Positions 42,101 to 56,700 of a stretch of DNA of 64,000 nucleotides are shown piece after piece. The notes under the pieces are model-generated. The model ran no database searches, was not told the origin of the DNA, and worked only from the letters and a program-made list of their open reading frames with translations. This DNA comes from Bagarius yarrelli. Taxonomy: Eukaryota > Chordata > Actinopteri > Siluriformes > Sisoridae. Where the stretch lies: assembly GCA_005784505.1 (NCBI GenBank), contig VCAZ01000039.1, positions 1,391,001 to 1,455,000 on the forward strand. The letters are read 5' to 3'. Each line of letters begins with the position of its first letter. Position 1 is the first letter of the stretch. The translations under genes and the position numbers were made by a program.

Positions 42101-42826
42101 ATCCTTTTCTGGATATTTGGTGGAAAAATTCATCTTGAGGCTGCTAATTTTTATAATTGACCTTTAGAGATTCTTTTACCTGTGCAGAAAGTAACATGTG
42201 GTGCTGGTTATGTGGGATAGACTTTAGTAAGGGGCAGATTGTTGTTCATACAGGGCACTGGGAAGAAAATGTGGAGAAAAATGGACAATTATATGTCCTG
42301 AGCCAATTTTTACTCTGATTTTTACTTTGCTTATTCTGATGCGGTTTCCCGAATAGTGTGTGACAGCAGTCTCGATGAAATGTGTGTTATATGTGTAAAA
42401 TATCTGTTTATTTGGTTTGTCGTGTCAGATTAGTTTTTTTTTTTTTTTGGGATGGATTACATAAAGACGCCGTTTGCATTGCAGTGTTTTGTGGCGCAAC
42501 AGGTTTCGTAACACTTTTTATTTCTTTGTAATTCAGTAGAAATATGAGTTTTTTTTTCCCCCCAGAAAGAAAAAGCATAAAGAAGTCATTGTCTGCGGAC
42601 CTGTTCTGCTTTATTTCCACATAGAACTGTTGTTCCTAACAATCTCCTGTTTAGAGAATGTCTCTTTTTGCGAATAATCTGTCACACAAATAAGCAAGTA
42701 CACAATAAACACAGATGGCTGTTAGCCTTACAATTTAAATTAACATCTGCAAATCAGCCCCATCCAACATTTCTGCATTGGTGCCTTTTTTTAGCTTTCA
42801 ATAAACGTTTAGATTTCATGATTCCG

Positions 42827-42863
<37 letters not shown>

Positions 42864-45800
42864 GTAATTGTATTTGCTGTGTATTCGGTTTGTTTCAGCT
42901 TACAATGAAATTTGTTAAACGTTTAAATAGAATCTCAGGTGTTGAGGTGAAATAATTTGTACGACACGCATTTAGGCAAAATTGATATTACTGAGCAGAA
43001 AAATAAGGAATCCAATGCAAGCCATGTTGAAAAGTCGTTCCAGATGTCAATTCACACCATCATCTAAACACTATTATTGTATAGTTGCTCATGATTGAAA
43101 GAATATTTATGTAGGAGATGACCTGGGAGTAGGAATGCTACACTTATACTGAGAAGTAAAACCCCAAGTTGCCCCTTAGTCCGCCAAAACTGGTAGCCCA
43201 TTTGTACTGATATACATTATTTGTTAAATTTCTGTAGATTAAAAGGTTACCAACACTGTTAGTTTACAACCCGTAGTTTCCCGTCTCACCTGCTTTCTCA
43301 GCTGGTCTTCCTATCATATGGTTTTTAAGCCTATAACAACTAGTGCCAGCTGAACATATCGCTTAAGTAAATTAATTTACATGTACAATTACATTTACAG
43401 TATTTGGCGGACGATACATGCCGTAAGAGGGAGTACTGTTTATAAGCCTCTGTTATAAACTGTTGGGTAATATGTTATGGGATATTTGGGCTAGGATTAT
43501 TTTTTGTTTTAGACTGTACAGGCGTTTTATTCCAATGTCTCTATGTATTTCCTACTGAGCACAAATAATCATGTATAAGAATTTCGTGTTAGTTAGGCCC
43601 ACATCATTAAAAGATCACTGCAGCCTTAACTTTTATTCAACTTTAGGTCTGTTTTGGTGATGTAAGTGCTGATAATTGGTGAGAACCACAGTAGGAAAGC
43701 ACACGGTGTTCTTTGGACATTTGTTGGCTTTAGCAAGAAAAAAAATTAGTCTTAAACCTGTAATGAACTTGGAAACTTTGCTGATTTATAAAGTTGCTTG
43801 AAAACTCCTAGTTACAATTCCGTATGTATACAGGACATCATCTATAATCACACACACACACACTTGTGTCACCCAGATGAGGTTTCTTCTTAATAAAATC
43901 TCAGGAAGTTTTTCCTTGCCAGGGTTGCAGTGGTTAAGGTGTTGGGCTGCTAATTAGAAGATTGGGGTTGGATTCCCAGGAACAAGAAGTTCCCACTGCT
44001 GGGCCCCTGAGTGAGGCCCTTAACCCACAATTGCTCAGTTGTATAAAAGGATAAGGATGTCTGCCAGATGCTGTAAATGTTATTTTAAAAAATGATTTCT
44101 GTTATATAAAACCTTATTGTTTTTACCAGTAGTTTATTAAAAAAATAACTTTCTAGTGTGTAATTTGTATAATGATGCCAGACAGGCTTGGTTGTTCCAT
44201 GACATTTGAATCATCTTGTGAACATTTTAGGAGTGATTTAAAATTAAAAGCACTATAGGATCCAGACTGTATTCTAGACCCAAACAATAGGCAGACGCTT
44301 GATGGATACGATTTTTATTAAATTAGGCACAAAGTTCTCTTTGAACCTTTGAACAAATTCAGCAGATTTTTGTATTCGGCTTTGTTTTTTGACTTGGATA
44401 TTGTCATAGTGAATAAATGTGTCATTTCCGAGAATTGCATAATCTCACAGAGTTCCTGACGGGATATTTATGTATGTGCACGAATAAATCCAAGAATGCA
44501 TACTTTAACAGGTATCTATTCATTGTTTTCAGGCTAAATTTCCATTACAGATAGGCTTTGATTGCAATCTGGTGCCGTTTCCAGCTTTTTTATTTTTTCC
44601 CCAAGTTTGAGTATTTGCAGTTGTTCTAACCCGGTCACTGATGCAGGTAAGAGTCGAACCTTACTTTCACAGGCAACATAAGAACAGTTGTTTTAAATTA
44701 ACCAGATCATCATCTCCTGACCTCGAGGGCAGATTATAATAAAACCATATCTAATATCTGTAAAAATTATGCACTAAAATGTCAGGAATGCTGGATTAAA
44801 TCACATTTTTCGCTTTTTTACCAAAGAACAAAATTATATAATTATGAAACCTGAAGTAAGTAAAAATCGCACTGAGAATAAGGAGAACTTGAGGACTAGT
44901 GAGTTGTATATTCCGTTTGCTGGATATTACGCTTGGATATGCTGGAAGTAGCTTGCCTAAGCTTATAGTGTGAATATATTTACACTTACATTCGATCTTA
45001 TCCAGAGCGACTTACATTTATCTCTTCTATACAACTCAGCAATTAGGGGTTAAGGGCCTTTCTAAGGGGACCAGTTGTGGCGGCTTGATCTTTCAGTTAG
45101 CAAGTCCAACCCCTTAACCAGTGCGCCACCGATTCCCCTACATATGGATACATTTTTTTTTTAATTGACCAGTTCGTGTAGTTGATACCTTACATAAGTA
45201 CACACTTTTTGCCCTCAAAACAGTTTAAATTGTTTATAGTATGGATTCCACAAGGTTTTGGGAACATTGCTTTGGATTTTAGTTAGTATGTGTGACATGA
45301 AAGCTGCTCTGTACTTATGGTAAAGGTAATGGAGCTGGTTTGAAATCATTCCTGCTTGGTAATAACTCTTACGGTTCGACCGAAAACGTGCTGCATGTCG
45401 TCAGCAACAGTAATTTAATAGATTGTGGCATTCGAATAAGGCAGAGTGTGTGCCGAGAACCCATTCCCCACATCATTACGCAACCCCCAACAGGCGGACA
45501 TGTTGAAGGCTAAGTCTAAAGATTCATACTGTTACTGACCCTACAACCTGCAAAAAAGTTTGTAAAGATACCAAACCTAAAGGCATAGTGATTAAGTTGA
45601 AAACCTTTCACAGCGGAGTCTACCATCCGTAAATACACTGTGTGCTGGATTAAATGGGCTCATCGTGTGGATGTGTGTGTATATATAGTTTTACTTTTAC
45701 CAGTTAAGTTGGTCTGCTTGCTTGATCCGAACCAGTGTTCAGAATTTTTTGTGCAGTTAAAGGATAACAGCCTTTCTGAAGGGACCAACAGTTGGCAACC

Positions 45801-48800
45801 TGGTGGTCCTGGGATTAGAACTCATGAGCACCAGATTCGTGAGTAGTGGCTGTTGCCCATCTAACAAACATTTAAATATTTTATTATCCCTTGTGTTTAA
45901 GGTTTATATTACCAATCAGTGGTGGGATGATGGGGAAAACGTTTCTTTGCAGAGACTCATATTGATTTACTTTAGCTGGTCCTAAAACAGGTGCTATTAT
46001 TCTTTTCCTCTTATTTTGTTTTAATAGGTTCGAAATGGTTATAGACAATTAGCAGAAAACAAAACCCTTTGCTTTTTTTTTCCACTAATGAAACAGTTTG
46101 AACTCGACAGAAGACCTGAATTAGCATTAACTCAGCTGTCTCTTAGCGTTTTTCATTAAGTTGTCTCCAAAGGTAGCTGTGACCGCTTGGCAAGATAATG
46201 CAGCCAACAAATCTTTCTAGCGAGTCAGAGTGTGGCAGCTTCCTGCCTGAATTGCAGCACTGAAGTCCAGGGGCTATTCTCACCAGGGTTATTTTCCATC
46301 CCTGTCTGTCTCCACTTAGTCAGTTTTCACGGTTTTGCCTATTAGATTGTTGATGAGATAAATTGTTACACATGCTAACACTGGCATTAGAGTGTGTAAA
46401 ATGGGTTCTGTGTTAATGCTTTAGCCTAATTGCAGCCTTGATTCGTAATCTTTCATGTGGTTTTGCTTCTCAGTTTGTAAATTAAAAGGAATTGATGGGC
46501 AATAATTCTAATTCAGGGCTGCCGAAATCCTTATCCTTACATAAGAGACATAAAAAAAAGGATCAGGTGACCCTCAGATTTTGACGATGTTTCCGAAACA
46601 GCCGTTACAATAACAAATCGTCGATTACACGTTATATTGTATGTTTTCAGTTGTTTTGTTTAGACGATTGGCTTTGTTCCCCTAGTTTAATTAGTTGTCA
46701 GCGAATTCTGCGCCAATAAACAATATATATGTTAAAAATACAAGTAATCGTACAAAACGTTCGCAAAAAATACCGGTAATAATTTCTTCTCACGTTCTGT
46801 TATTTAACCTTCTAAAATACTGTCTAAGCCTTGCAACGTCACTTACCCCTCAGTACGTCTACAGCAGAGACGGTTCATTGAAAGCACGTCACTTGTGTTG
46901 CCCTGAGGTCAACAGCAGGAAGGAGGCACCATTTGCAGTGTTCCGGGAACGAGAGACGTAGCTTTGTTGCATAGATCATTGCACCAGCCATGTGCACCTC
47001 ATTGGCATGTCATAGTCGGGTTTTTATGGCAGGGATGTGTGAGAAATAGTAAAGGAATCCCGTCTAAGCGCAGAGGGTCTATGTCACTGGGGATGGAGTA
47101 TTTGCTGAAGCAGCACACTAGCTCTTTGTTTCGGAGTTTTTTTAAAGGCACCCAGTCTGGCTTTTCCAATATATCATAAAACGTAGACTTTCTGAACAAG
47201 TCATTCAAATGCTGTAAGTCATGTGGATATATATATTTTGTTTTGGTGAAAAGATAGTCTGTTCTAGTTTTTATATCATTATTTAAATGAGTTTCAAAAC
47301 TGCCATGTAATAATATACATACACACACACACACACGCACACGCACACGCACGCACGCAGTAATTTATTCTGTGGCAGCAGAGAAATGCATAAACTCATG
47401 CAGAAGCAGGTCAACAGCTTCAGTGACTTGTGTGCATTAAATATTAGCCTGAGGTCCGAAAACGAATGTCCCTTCCTACCAGACAGACTCGGGTAAATAT
47501 TTCCAAAAAATGCTGACCGTTCATTTTCACACCTAACGTTTTATTGTGTGTATAGTAAATGGTGTGAAAAACAAATATATATCAAACCACCCCCACCCCC
47601 ACCCCCCCTCGTTATGGTAGTGGTTTGAGCTGAAAGGAGGTCTATAGTAACTCAAAACTAACCACTTTTTACATCTTGGAAAGGTAAAAAAAAATGCATC
47701 CATGCGGTACGACAGGCTGGTTTTTTTTATTTTAGATGTGTCCGTTCGAAAGCAAGATTAAAATGCCCTGAGGTCATGTGACTAGAACCAACCAATCAGC
47801 TTCCTCGCCTTTACCGTTACACTGAAACCTTAGCAGGAAAAGAGAGGGGCAGCTTATCATTGTTTCCCCCCCCCCTTTTCTTTGTATATAAGTTTTGTAG
47901 CAGAGGTATAGCAAGGGTTAAAATATATTTCTTTGTTGTAATGGAGAGCGCAGCTGTTGGTCGCTTAGCCTCCAGAGCGCAAGCGACCAAGCTTTTTAGA
48001 AGGAAGCAGCGAGTCTAAAGGTTTGATTCTGAATCATTTATTGTAAATAAGTTTGCGTTTATTGTGTAAAAGACTCTTAAATTGCACCACATAACAGAGG
48101 ACCAGTGGTGGTAACTTGGTGGTGCTGGGAGTCAAACCCGGTCCTTTAGATATCAGTCCCAACACCTCAACCCCTGAGCCACCACTTTCCCAGGTAAATC
48201 AACGTCCTTTCGAATCAACAACGTCCGCGGTCCTTAAGCACAGTGCCGCCGCCTGTGTTCTGATATAACTAGAGATCATATCAGTTACTGTTTTACAGAA
48301 GTCCTGGCAAGTATGGTGTCTGTAACTGATAAAAAAAACCCCACAGTCCTACATTAAACATTATGACTTCCAGATGGAGCGCCATCAAATAGGCGTTAGA
48401 AGCCTCAGAGACATGACAGAAAAATTGATGAAGGTTCTTTTGTTGACTAAACCCGGCTGGCTGCATTTTCACATTCCTCTATCTTGTACCATAAAAAAAA
48501 AAAAAAAAAAAAAGCGAAAGAGAAAATAATTAGTTCCAGAAGAGATGAACTTTTCAGCCAGTATGACAAGTGATAAACGGAAATAATAGCTTTCCTAAAG
48601 CATTCATCACTCCTAGCACTGCATCACACTTTTTAGGAGTTACAGTAGAAACACCACTCGACTGCCCCCACCATCCTTTAAGATGTAAGGTAGGTCTGCC
48701 TCAAGACTTTTCGGTGTTCCGGCACTCAGGTGGTGGAATGAGCTTCCTGTCAATGTCAGAACAACCGAGTCACATGCTGTATCTTTGTTAAATATCTGGC

Positions 48801-49215
48801 CTGACATGCTTTTTTTTTTTTTTTGCTCTAAATAAGGACGTTTGCCAAGTGATGTAGATGCAAGGATCGCTTAAGACCCTCACCGAGTTTTGTGCTCATG
48901 CATATAATAAATTTAAAGCCGAATTCTTCATTTTGGTATAATTAGTCGGTCCCTCCCACTCTGTACTACTGTAATACATGCACAGACACGCGTCCCTAAA
49001 ATTATTTTTCACTGTACGTTGGTTTTTTTTGTTTTTTTTATAACCGCTAACTTTAGCATCAGTCACCCATAAGAAGCGATGTCTGGAGCTCATACCTACC
49101 ATACCATAAGTTTGGATTGTTGTTTATGCATGAACTCGGCTACCAATCAATCACACAAAGGAGCTCTTCTCGAATGCGTTTCCAGACTGGACTGACTGAC
49201 CCCGTGCTAAAGTAA

Positions 49216-49257
<42 letters not shown>

Positions 49258-49762
49258 TTTTTTTTTTTTTTCAACAGTATCAACAACAAGCTGCAGCAGC
49301 CAGAAGCCGCATCAGGGGTCCTGGAGTATGCGATGAAACATTTTGGCGAACTGGTGAGCAGTTGTTTCTATTCGTTTTACACTTTTTAATAGCATTCATC
49401 GGTCTAAAACATGTGAACCAATCAGAATTATAGGCATCCGTCAGGAACTGCGATTAAAACACTGAAATACGTTCTCTAAAACCCAGTTTGGGCTTCAAGG
49501 ACAATTTTCATCATACGTTTAAAAGCATTAAAAGTCTCACCTTAAAAGCATTTGGGCAGCGGAGCAAACATTCTGATCCAAATTCTATAATCATAATTAC
49601 CAATGAGCAGAAAAACTATCATTTGCAAGGCGTGATAAGAGATTCCTAATTAATTAGGATTTCATTTCAGTTCTTGAAACCAGATTTCCAGATTTCTTGT
49701 GCGTCTCATGTGGATTATAGGGACACGGTCCAGCTCAAAAATTACCTCCATAAACAAGGATG

Positions 49763-49810
<48 letters not shown>

Positions 49811-50086
49811 TGCAGATGCTTTTTCACATCTGCTGCATAACCTAGCGGACAGGCTCTTTTTGTTAGGCGTGATTGTATCTAATTGTTCCAAGGTACAATT
49901 ACGTGACTGGTCTGATTTTTTCCTTCATACATGCATCTTTGTGTGTTTTAGTGTGCGTCCAAGTGAGAACTATTCCAAACATCGGACTGACTGCTTTCAT
50001 TTTTTATTTTTTGAAGCACAAAACGTTTAGATGGATTGTTATTAGAGAATATTGTATCTTTATATTATTCTCTGTTGAGCGTATAA

Positions 50087-50120
<34 letters not shown>

Positions 50121-53100
50121 CTTTTTTACCATCGAATGTCTTTTTCTCATTAGCTGTCTTGGCATCCCGATCCGTCTTTGTTATTTTTCTTATAGATACC
50201 AGACTAAAGTCTGGTGAAAAGCAGGAATGCAATTTGACAGTTAAGCTAGACTGTTTGATCAAACGTGATTTTCTGTAAAATATTAAAGTGGACATGTTCA
50301 TAGGGAGTTTTCGGGACTCGTTAGCTGGAGACTTCCAATTTTGTATAGGTTTTGCTATTATACCACTACACCAGACATGGTGCGCTAATAATTTAGCTTG
50401 ATCTGAAGACCGTCCACAAACTCTGTCATTTAATTCGTTATTAATATTAATTAAGATCTTTTTTTTATTGGAAACAACAAACTTACACAAATAAACAAAA
50501 TAATATCTGGTCTGGTTTACGCTAAAGCCTTTACAGCCACCACTTAGGACAATCTTACCTTAATTATCAAATTTATGTTCGTCACTTACAGACGCCCTTA
50601 TCCAGATTGACTTACATTAATCTCAGTGTTTCCAGTTGAGGATTAAGGGCCTTTCTCAGGGGCCCAGCAGTGACAGCTTGGTGGTGCTGGAAATTAAACA
50701 CACATCTTAACTTTTAGTCATTTCCAAATCTTATTATTATTATTATTATACAGCACTAATCAATAAAACAGTCACAGGAAAATGTAATCAAAGAATAATA
50801 ATCCTACTTATAATAGAACTGATCAAAAACAAAATTTAGAACCTCTAACCGATGTAATTTCCCCATGTCGGATATTTGGTGTATTTATCAATCATTTCCT
50901 TTTAAAAAACATACTACCATATGTGAAGTCACATGACCCAGTCAGTGGCGCTGAAGCGACATGGCGGGCAACTCAACTGAGCAACAGGGGAGGCTTTTAT
51001 TAAAGAGAAACAGTGAACTAAAAGGGTGGAATAAATTAAAAAACAATTAAAAATTAATCGTAATCGCGGTCAAATGTTCAGTTTATCAAGGTTTTGATTT
51101 CAGGTCATATTGCCCAGCCTTGCTATAGACCATTACCTAATAAAAGATGGGGTGTTTTTTTTCACTGATTGTAGTAGGAGTAAAATATCTAATTTTATTC
51201 TCTGTTTTCATGTTTTTGGTGTGTTTACTTTTTGTCTGGATTGGCCTAAGGACACCCTCACAAACCTCCAACTAGCAGACCTCCCAGTGAGAGTCCCTGT
51301 GCTTTTCCTTAACAAATAAATAACAAGAAAGCGTCAGACTTCAGGTTGATATACACATTGACGCATCTACTGCGTCAGGTTTTTATGCGTTTACACCCCA
51401 GTCACGGGCCATTTATCTATTGTTGATCATCCCATCAGTCAATCAGTAAACATTTTTTCAAATCTAGTAGAGAAAGGAAATAGTTAGAAATGAATTACGC
51501 ACTAAAAGTTTGTTTTTTCTTTTGATAAATTTCAATTTAGTCAACAATGTACAGCGGAAACTTTTTACCCTCTTTTATAGGAGATTCAAGCTACCTGGTA
51601 CGAGAAACTACACGAGTGGGAAGATGCTTTGGTGGCTTACGATAAAAAGATCGACATGAATAAAGGGGACCCGGAGCTTATTCTGGGCCGCATGCGCTGT
51701 TTAGAGGCACTGGGTGAATGGTGAGTCCTGGAGAAGCACAATGTGTTTGTAATGACTTTTTATTTACAGCAGTTTACACAGTTTCTGGCAAAAAGAACAT
51801 TTGGGGAAATACTTCCAAGCTTTATTTTTTTTTTGAATCGTAAAAATAATACGACCTTTTATTCGATAATAGACAGACTCGGTTTTATTGGCGTTATTAA
51901 AAATGGCACACGTAAATAGAAACATGACTTCCCAGGAGAAGACGGTGAACGCGAGTTCTCACTGGCCGCGCTTTTTCTGTACTTATTGAGTCCTTAATAT
52001 CGCTGATGGAATCTGACAGAAGCAGTGGGCAGGAAGAAAGGAAAATGTGGAGCATTTCCTGTAACAGGAGCGGTGCACATTCACTGGAAAAGGCCTAGCA
52101 GGACAGTGTGTACACTGTGTCATACCCTTGGATGCTCTTCTCTCTCGCGAGGCTGTTGAGTCATTTTGAGAGATCCGCCTCAGGGTGGGGTCCTAAACGA
52201 GCACAGATGAGTACATAGTTGAGTACCAGATGAGATGATGCGTTTTAATTGTAAAAAAAAAAAAAAAAAATCCACAGCAAGTTTTGTACGTTTTTTTTGA
52301 AAGGATCTTCTACAGGACCTTCTACAATATGTTTTAGTTCTGAAGCCCTTGTTGACTTGGATAGATGATTTGGTATTTTGGTATATTTTTAGCTGTTCTA
52401 TACCTAAATACATTAGTATTCGGAGCTTTTCATGATCCCTCTATCTTAAGTATCATTTGAGTTCCAGCTAAAAAGAAGCATGATGCTGCCACCATCATGT
52501 TTCACTCTATTTTTGGAATAACACCTCGTCCTTTTTTTGTGCCCAAAATAGCTTACGGAATTATTCCCAAAATGTTCTACCTTGGTCAGGCCATATTGTC
52601 ACGGCTGCTAGTACAGAAAATAAATCACCAGCAGCATTTATTTCAGTTGGGAGAAACTTTACTGCTGTTCACATATGACCCCAAACCACATTAATTTAAA
52701 AGCTAATGTAAACTACAAGGTATCTAAATATAAAACATTATTCTCAGCATCGAGTATCCATGCATCGCTAGAAATAATTAATTCCATAAGTTCAATAATT
52801 TTACTTGGCACACTTTTAAACAGAAGCACCAGGGCATGGCATCACATTATTAATGCAAGATTTCAGAACCTAGCTCCTATTTCTGTTTTTCTTGCATTAG
52901 TGTGTGTCCGGATTTGTGTGAAAAAGGCAGACATTTAGTATAAACTAACGTTATTATAGCCTGTATACTAAGTCCTCCAGTCAGCTGGGAAAGCATTCAA
53001 TTCACCCTCACCCCTGAAAGCCATCGGAGTGCCGACACACACGGCTAATCTTGGGGCCCTCTCTGTGCGGTGACCCATATTTGCCCCCCCACCCCCTCTT

Positions 53101-53347
53101 TAGAAATTTTTCACACTGAGCTTTGGGAAAGCCTCAGAGGGCCTACTTGTTTCACAGCTTTATGCTTCCTGGTTGTGCCATGATGTCATAGTGTTTTTGG
53201 GTTATTACAGTCATATTAGCACAGGTCAGGAAAAGTCATTGACTTTATTGTGATTAAAAAAACAAACAAATGCTTGTTTCTTCACTAATGTTAAGTCAAT
53301 AAAAAGAAAATGGCGATTGCACACTTGGTACTGATGCCTTATCTAAT

Positions 53348-53379
<32 letters not shown>

Positions 53380-53751
53380 TCTGTCTTCCTTCCCTGTCAG
53401 GGGTCAGCTGCACCAGCAGTGTTGTGAGGAATGGACTCTGGCTAGTGAAGAGACGCAGGCCAAAATGGCACGCATGGCGGCTGCAGCAGCCTGGGGCCTG
53501 GGTAAAGGCACACACATCTTAGTGATATTAAACTAAACTGTGTACAAGAAATGATTTAATTCCTGGTAATCACTTTAAATGGCTATTAATAATATTTGAT
53601 GTCTGTGTGTGTGTGTGTTACAGGACACTGGGACAGTATGGAAGAGTACACCTGTATGATTCCAAGAGACACCCATGATGGTGCCTTTTACAGGGCAGTG
53701 CTTGCTTTGCACCAGGACCTCTTCTCATTGGCTCAACAAGTGAGTGACACT

Positions 53752-53790
<39 letters not shown>

Positions 53791-56700
53791 CATACAGTAT
53801 TTTTTACCGCATACCACTACAAACCATTTTAAAAATAACATGCAGTCATGCAACATGCAATTATACAGTCATCCAAATATGTGGAATGAGCGAAATGCAT
53901 AAATCATGCGGATAAAGGACTGTGTTTAAAAATGTGAACCCGGCAACCTCGCCAAGTTTGTTTGTGCCATAATGTCCGCCGATTTTTTTCCAATAGACGG
54001 TTTAGGAAGGTTTAACTTAAATGACCAAACATGGTGAGCAGAAATGCATCTAAACACATTCCGCCTTAAATGCATCTAAGTCACACCACCTTAAATGGAG
54101 ATCATCTCAAACTATGAATCAAAGACCACAGTGGGCAAAGAGTCACCCAAACGAACCCATTCTAGAATTGGAAAACTGGGGAAAACTCTCCGCCATCAGT
54201 TTGATTTGGTCACCCTGAACAAACTAACCTACACTACATTGCCACGCTACACCTGACAGTCACTACAATTCCAGATTTTTCTCTCTCTTTTGCTTTCTAC
54301 TACAGTTTGGAGCTCGAGTGTGAGGTATGTGTTCATTCAGCTACAATAGTATAAGTGAGATCAGGTGGGAACGTCTGTGGTTCAGTCGCCATTCCAGTTC
54401 ATCCCAAAGGTGTTCGGTGGTGTTAAGGTTAGCGTTCTGTGCAGAACGCTCAACTCCAATCAAAACATATCATGTCTTAATAGAACTCAGGGATTTTGTG
54501 CACAGGGACATTGTCATGCTGGAATAGTTTGAGTCTCTTAGTTCCAGTGAAGGAATAATGTAATGCTACACAACCTTCCAGAAAACCGTGTGCTTCCAGA
54601 TTTGTAGCAACTATTTGAAGAGGAACCACATATGGATCTGATGGTGAGGTGTCCACAAACTTTTGGCAATATAGTGTATATGAAAAAAAAAAAAAATGTC
54701 CTTGCTGTGAGTCGAAATCGTTTTGAAGGATAGAAGACAGGAATCCATTACCACAGGTGTTTATTACAATGGCGGCATTTCAGAGAGAAGAAGTATCGCA
54801 AAGGTCATCTTCCATCCTTGATTCTGTCTGCTCGTCTTTGTTTTCTTCTTTATTCTTCTCATCCTTCTAATAGAAGACAGATCGCAGCGCTGTCTATTTT
54901 GCAGCTGAAAAGAAAGACAGCCATCCGTAGATGAACCGATATCTGTCAGAATTCCAAACCAAATCCAGATGATTGTGCCAGGGGAATTTTTATGGTCTGC
55001 TTTTAGTTTCATGCGTACCTTGAAGATAGAATTAAGAGGAAAATATAATAACCGTCAGTCATGTGATTTTGTTTCCTATTAAAAAATATATTTATTTATT
55101 TAAAAAAATGTATTTAAAATAGATTTGTTTAGTCATTTTTTTTTTTTTTTAGTGGCAAAACAAATCTATGGCTCTTGGGCGTTCGATAATCTTACACAGT
55201 AAGCTCTGTTCTCTTCCCTACTCACGGACACACAAGTGTGTATATACACACTGTGTGTGTTCTGTTCGCTGACATTTAATCAGACTAAGCCATAATTGCT
55301 GGTCAGGGTGCCAAAATGGCAGCTCACACCCTCAGCTGGAGAAAACCTCTTTCTTTATGTCGTGCTTCCCTTTTATTTGGTGTTTCTCTCACTCGTTCCC
55401 GTCGGTTTCTCCGGATGGGTTAATTACCGCACGGAGGGGGAAATACAGGTGTTGACCAGACGGCTGTAAACTCTGTGGTGGTTACGGACTTTTCCGTAGT
55501 CACCACACATGGGCGTGTTTGTTGCTTTGCTGGTAGCACGTCTGATATCCTGTGATCCGGTGTAATTTAGCTTGATAACGAGTAGACAGTTTGGGAGGGG
55601 GTTTAAGGCTGTTTGTTATAGAGGCGTTTGACCGCATGTGGCACATCAAGGTGACGTGTTGGGAGCTTTGAATCCATCCATCCATCCATCCATCCATCTA
55701 TCCATCCATCCAGTGCTTTAGGTGCTAGAACTGGCAGCTCTTTAGAGCATTTGCTCAACTAATAAGCTGTGTAGAAAAAAAATAATTAGGTGACTTGAGA
55801 AGAAATGGAAGGAAACGTCTAATCGGTTTACGCATCTGAAGGAAAGTTATTAGTTGCTCATTTACACCATTTTTTTTTATTAGTGCTTGAGTGCAAGACA
55901 AAAGAAGTAAGCAACACATGTCCAACCCTAAATATGCTCGCATTAACGAGTCTGTGTGTGTGTGCTTTTAGTGCATCGACAAGGCAAGAGACCTGCTGGA
56001 CGCTGAGTTGACTGCCATGGCTGGAGAGAGCTACAGCAGAGCGTATGGGGTGAGGTTTTCCTGCTTATTTACTGGCTTTTACTGGCAATAGTTTGCTTTC
56101 TTCTTCTTCTTCTTCTTCTTCTTCTCACCCCTACTCCTTCCCACATCGACGGTGCAGTCTTGGATAACAACTCAAGATCAAACCAAAACTGTGTCTGTTA
56201 GTTGTCTGTGTGTTTATACCATCCCGTAGTTCTTGCATGTCAGCAATTGAAATCTATTCCCTCAACCGCCCCCCTAAACATAAGTCTGATGTCGTTTATA
56301 TAACAATGGCATAAAGGTCCACGGGTGGAAGGAGGTCATACAGCTGTAGGGCTTGATGAGTCGGGCATGTTTATTTGTATATACACACCATTGCTTTAAT
56401 GAAAGGAAGTCAAACAGTTTGCAATTTTGGAATTTGCTCATCCAAAACACACAGTTGGAATATTTAGTTGAACCTGTTTATTTTTTGGAAAACCGGTCCA
56501 GTCCAGTGTTCTTTAAATAATCACATGCTGTGTTGGACTTTAATGGTATGGATTGTGTTAGTATTTATTCATTTATTTTATTTAATCTTAAAGGTATGAG
56601 TCACCCAAAAATTAAAGACAGCAAGGTGACTACCATGTTTAAGTACTAAGATGATCAACACACTGGGCCATAAGTCATCCACTGTAATATATCGAAGCTA

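Larger units (their letters stand above)
35670..49277 (+). other. Right part of the 21 kb mtor intron, 5' of angptl7
   Basis: Contains (CA)n at 35998-36023, unique sequence at 36420-36880, LINE relics at 37990-38870, 39217-39564 and 48570-48865, SINEs at 43915-44085, 44990-45140, 45765-45850 and 48095-48192, a poly-T at 42829-42861, and an unexplained - strand frame near 47.0-47.3 kb. 39.6-42.8 kb shows nothing I can name. Confidence 0.75.
53740..55971 (+). other. mtor intron, 2.2 kb
   Basis: Poly-T at 53754-53786, the TIR element at 54230-54678, and (ATCC)n at 55675-55712. No gene seen. Confidence 0.85.
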
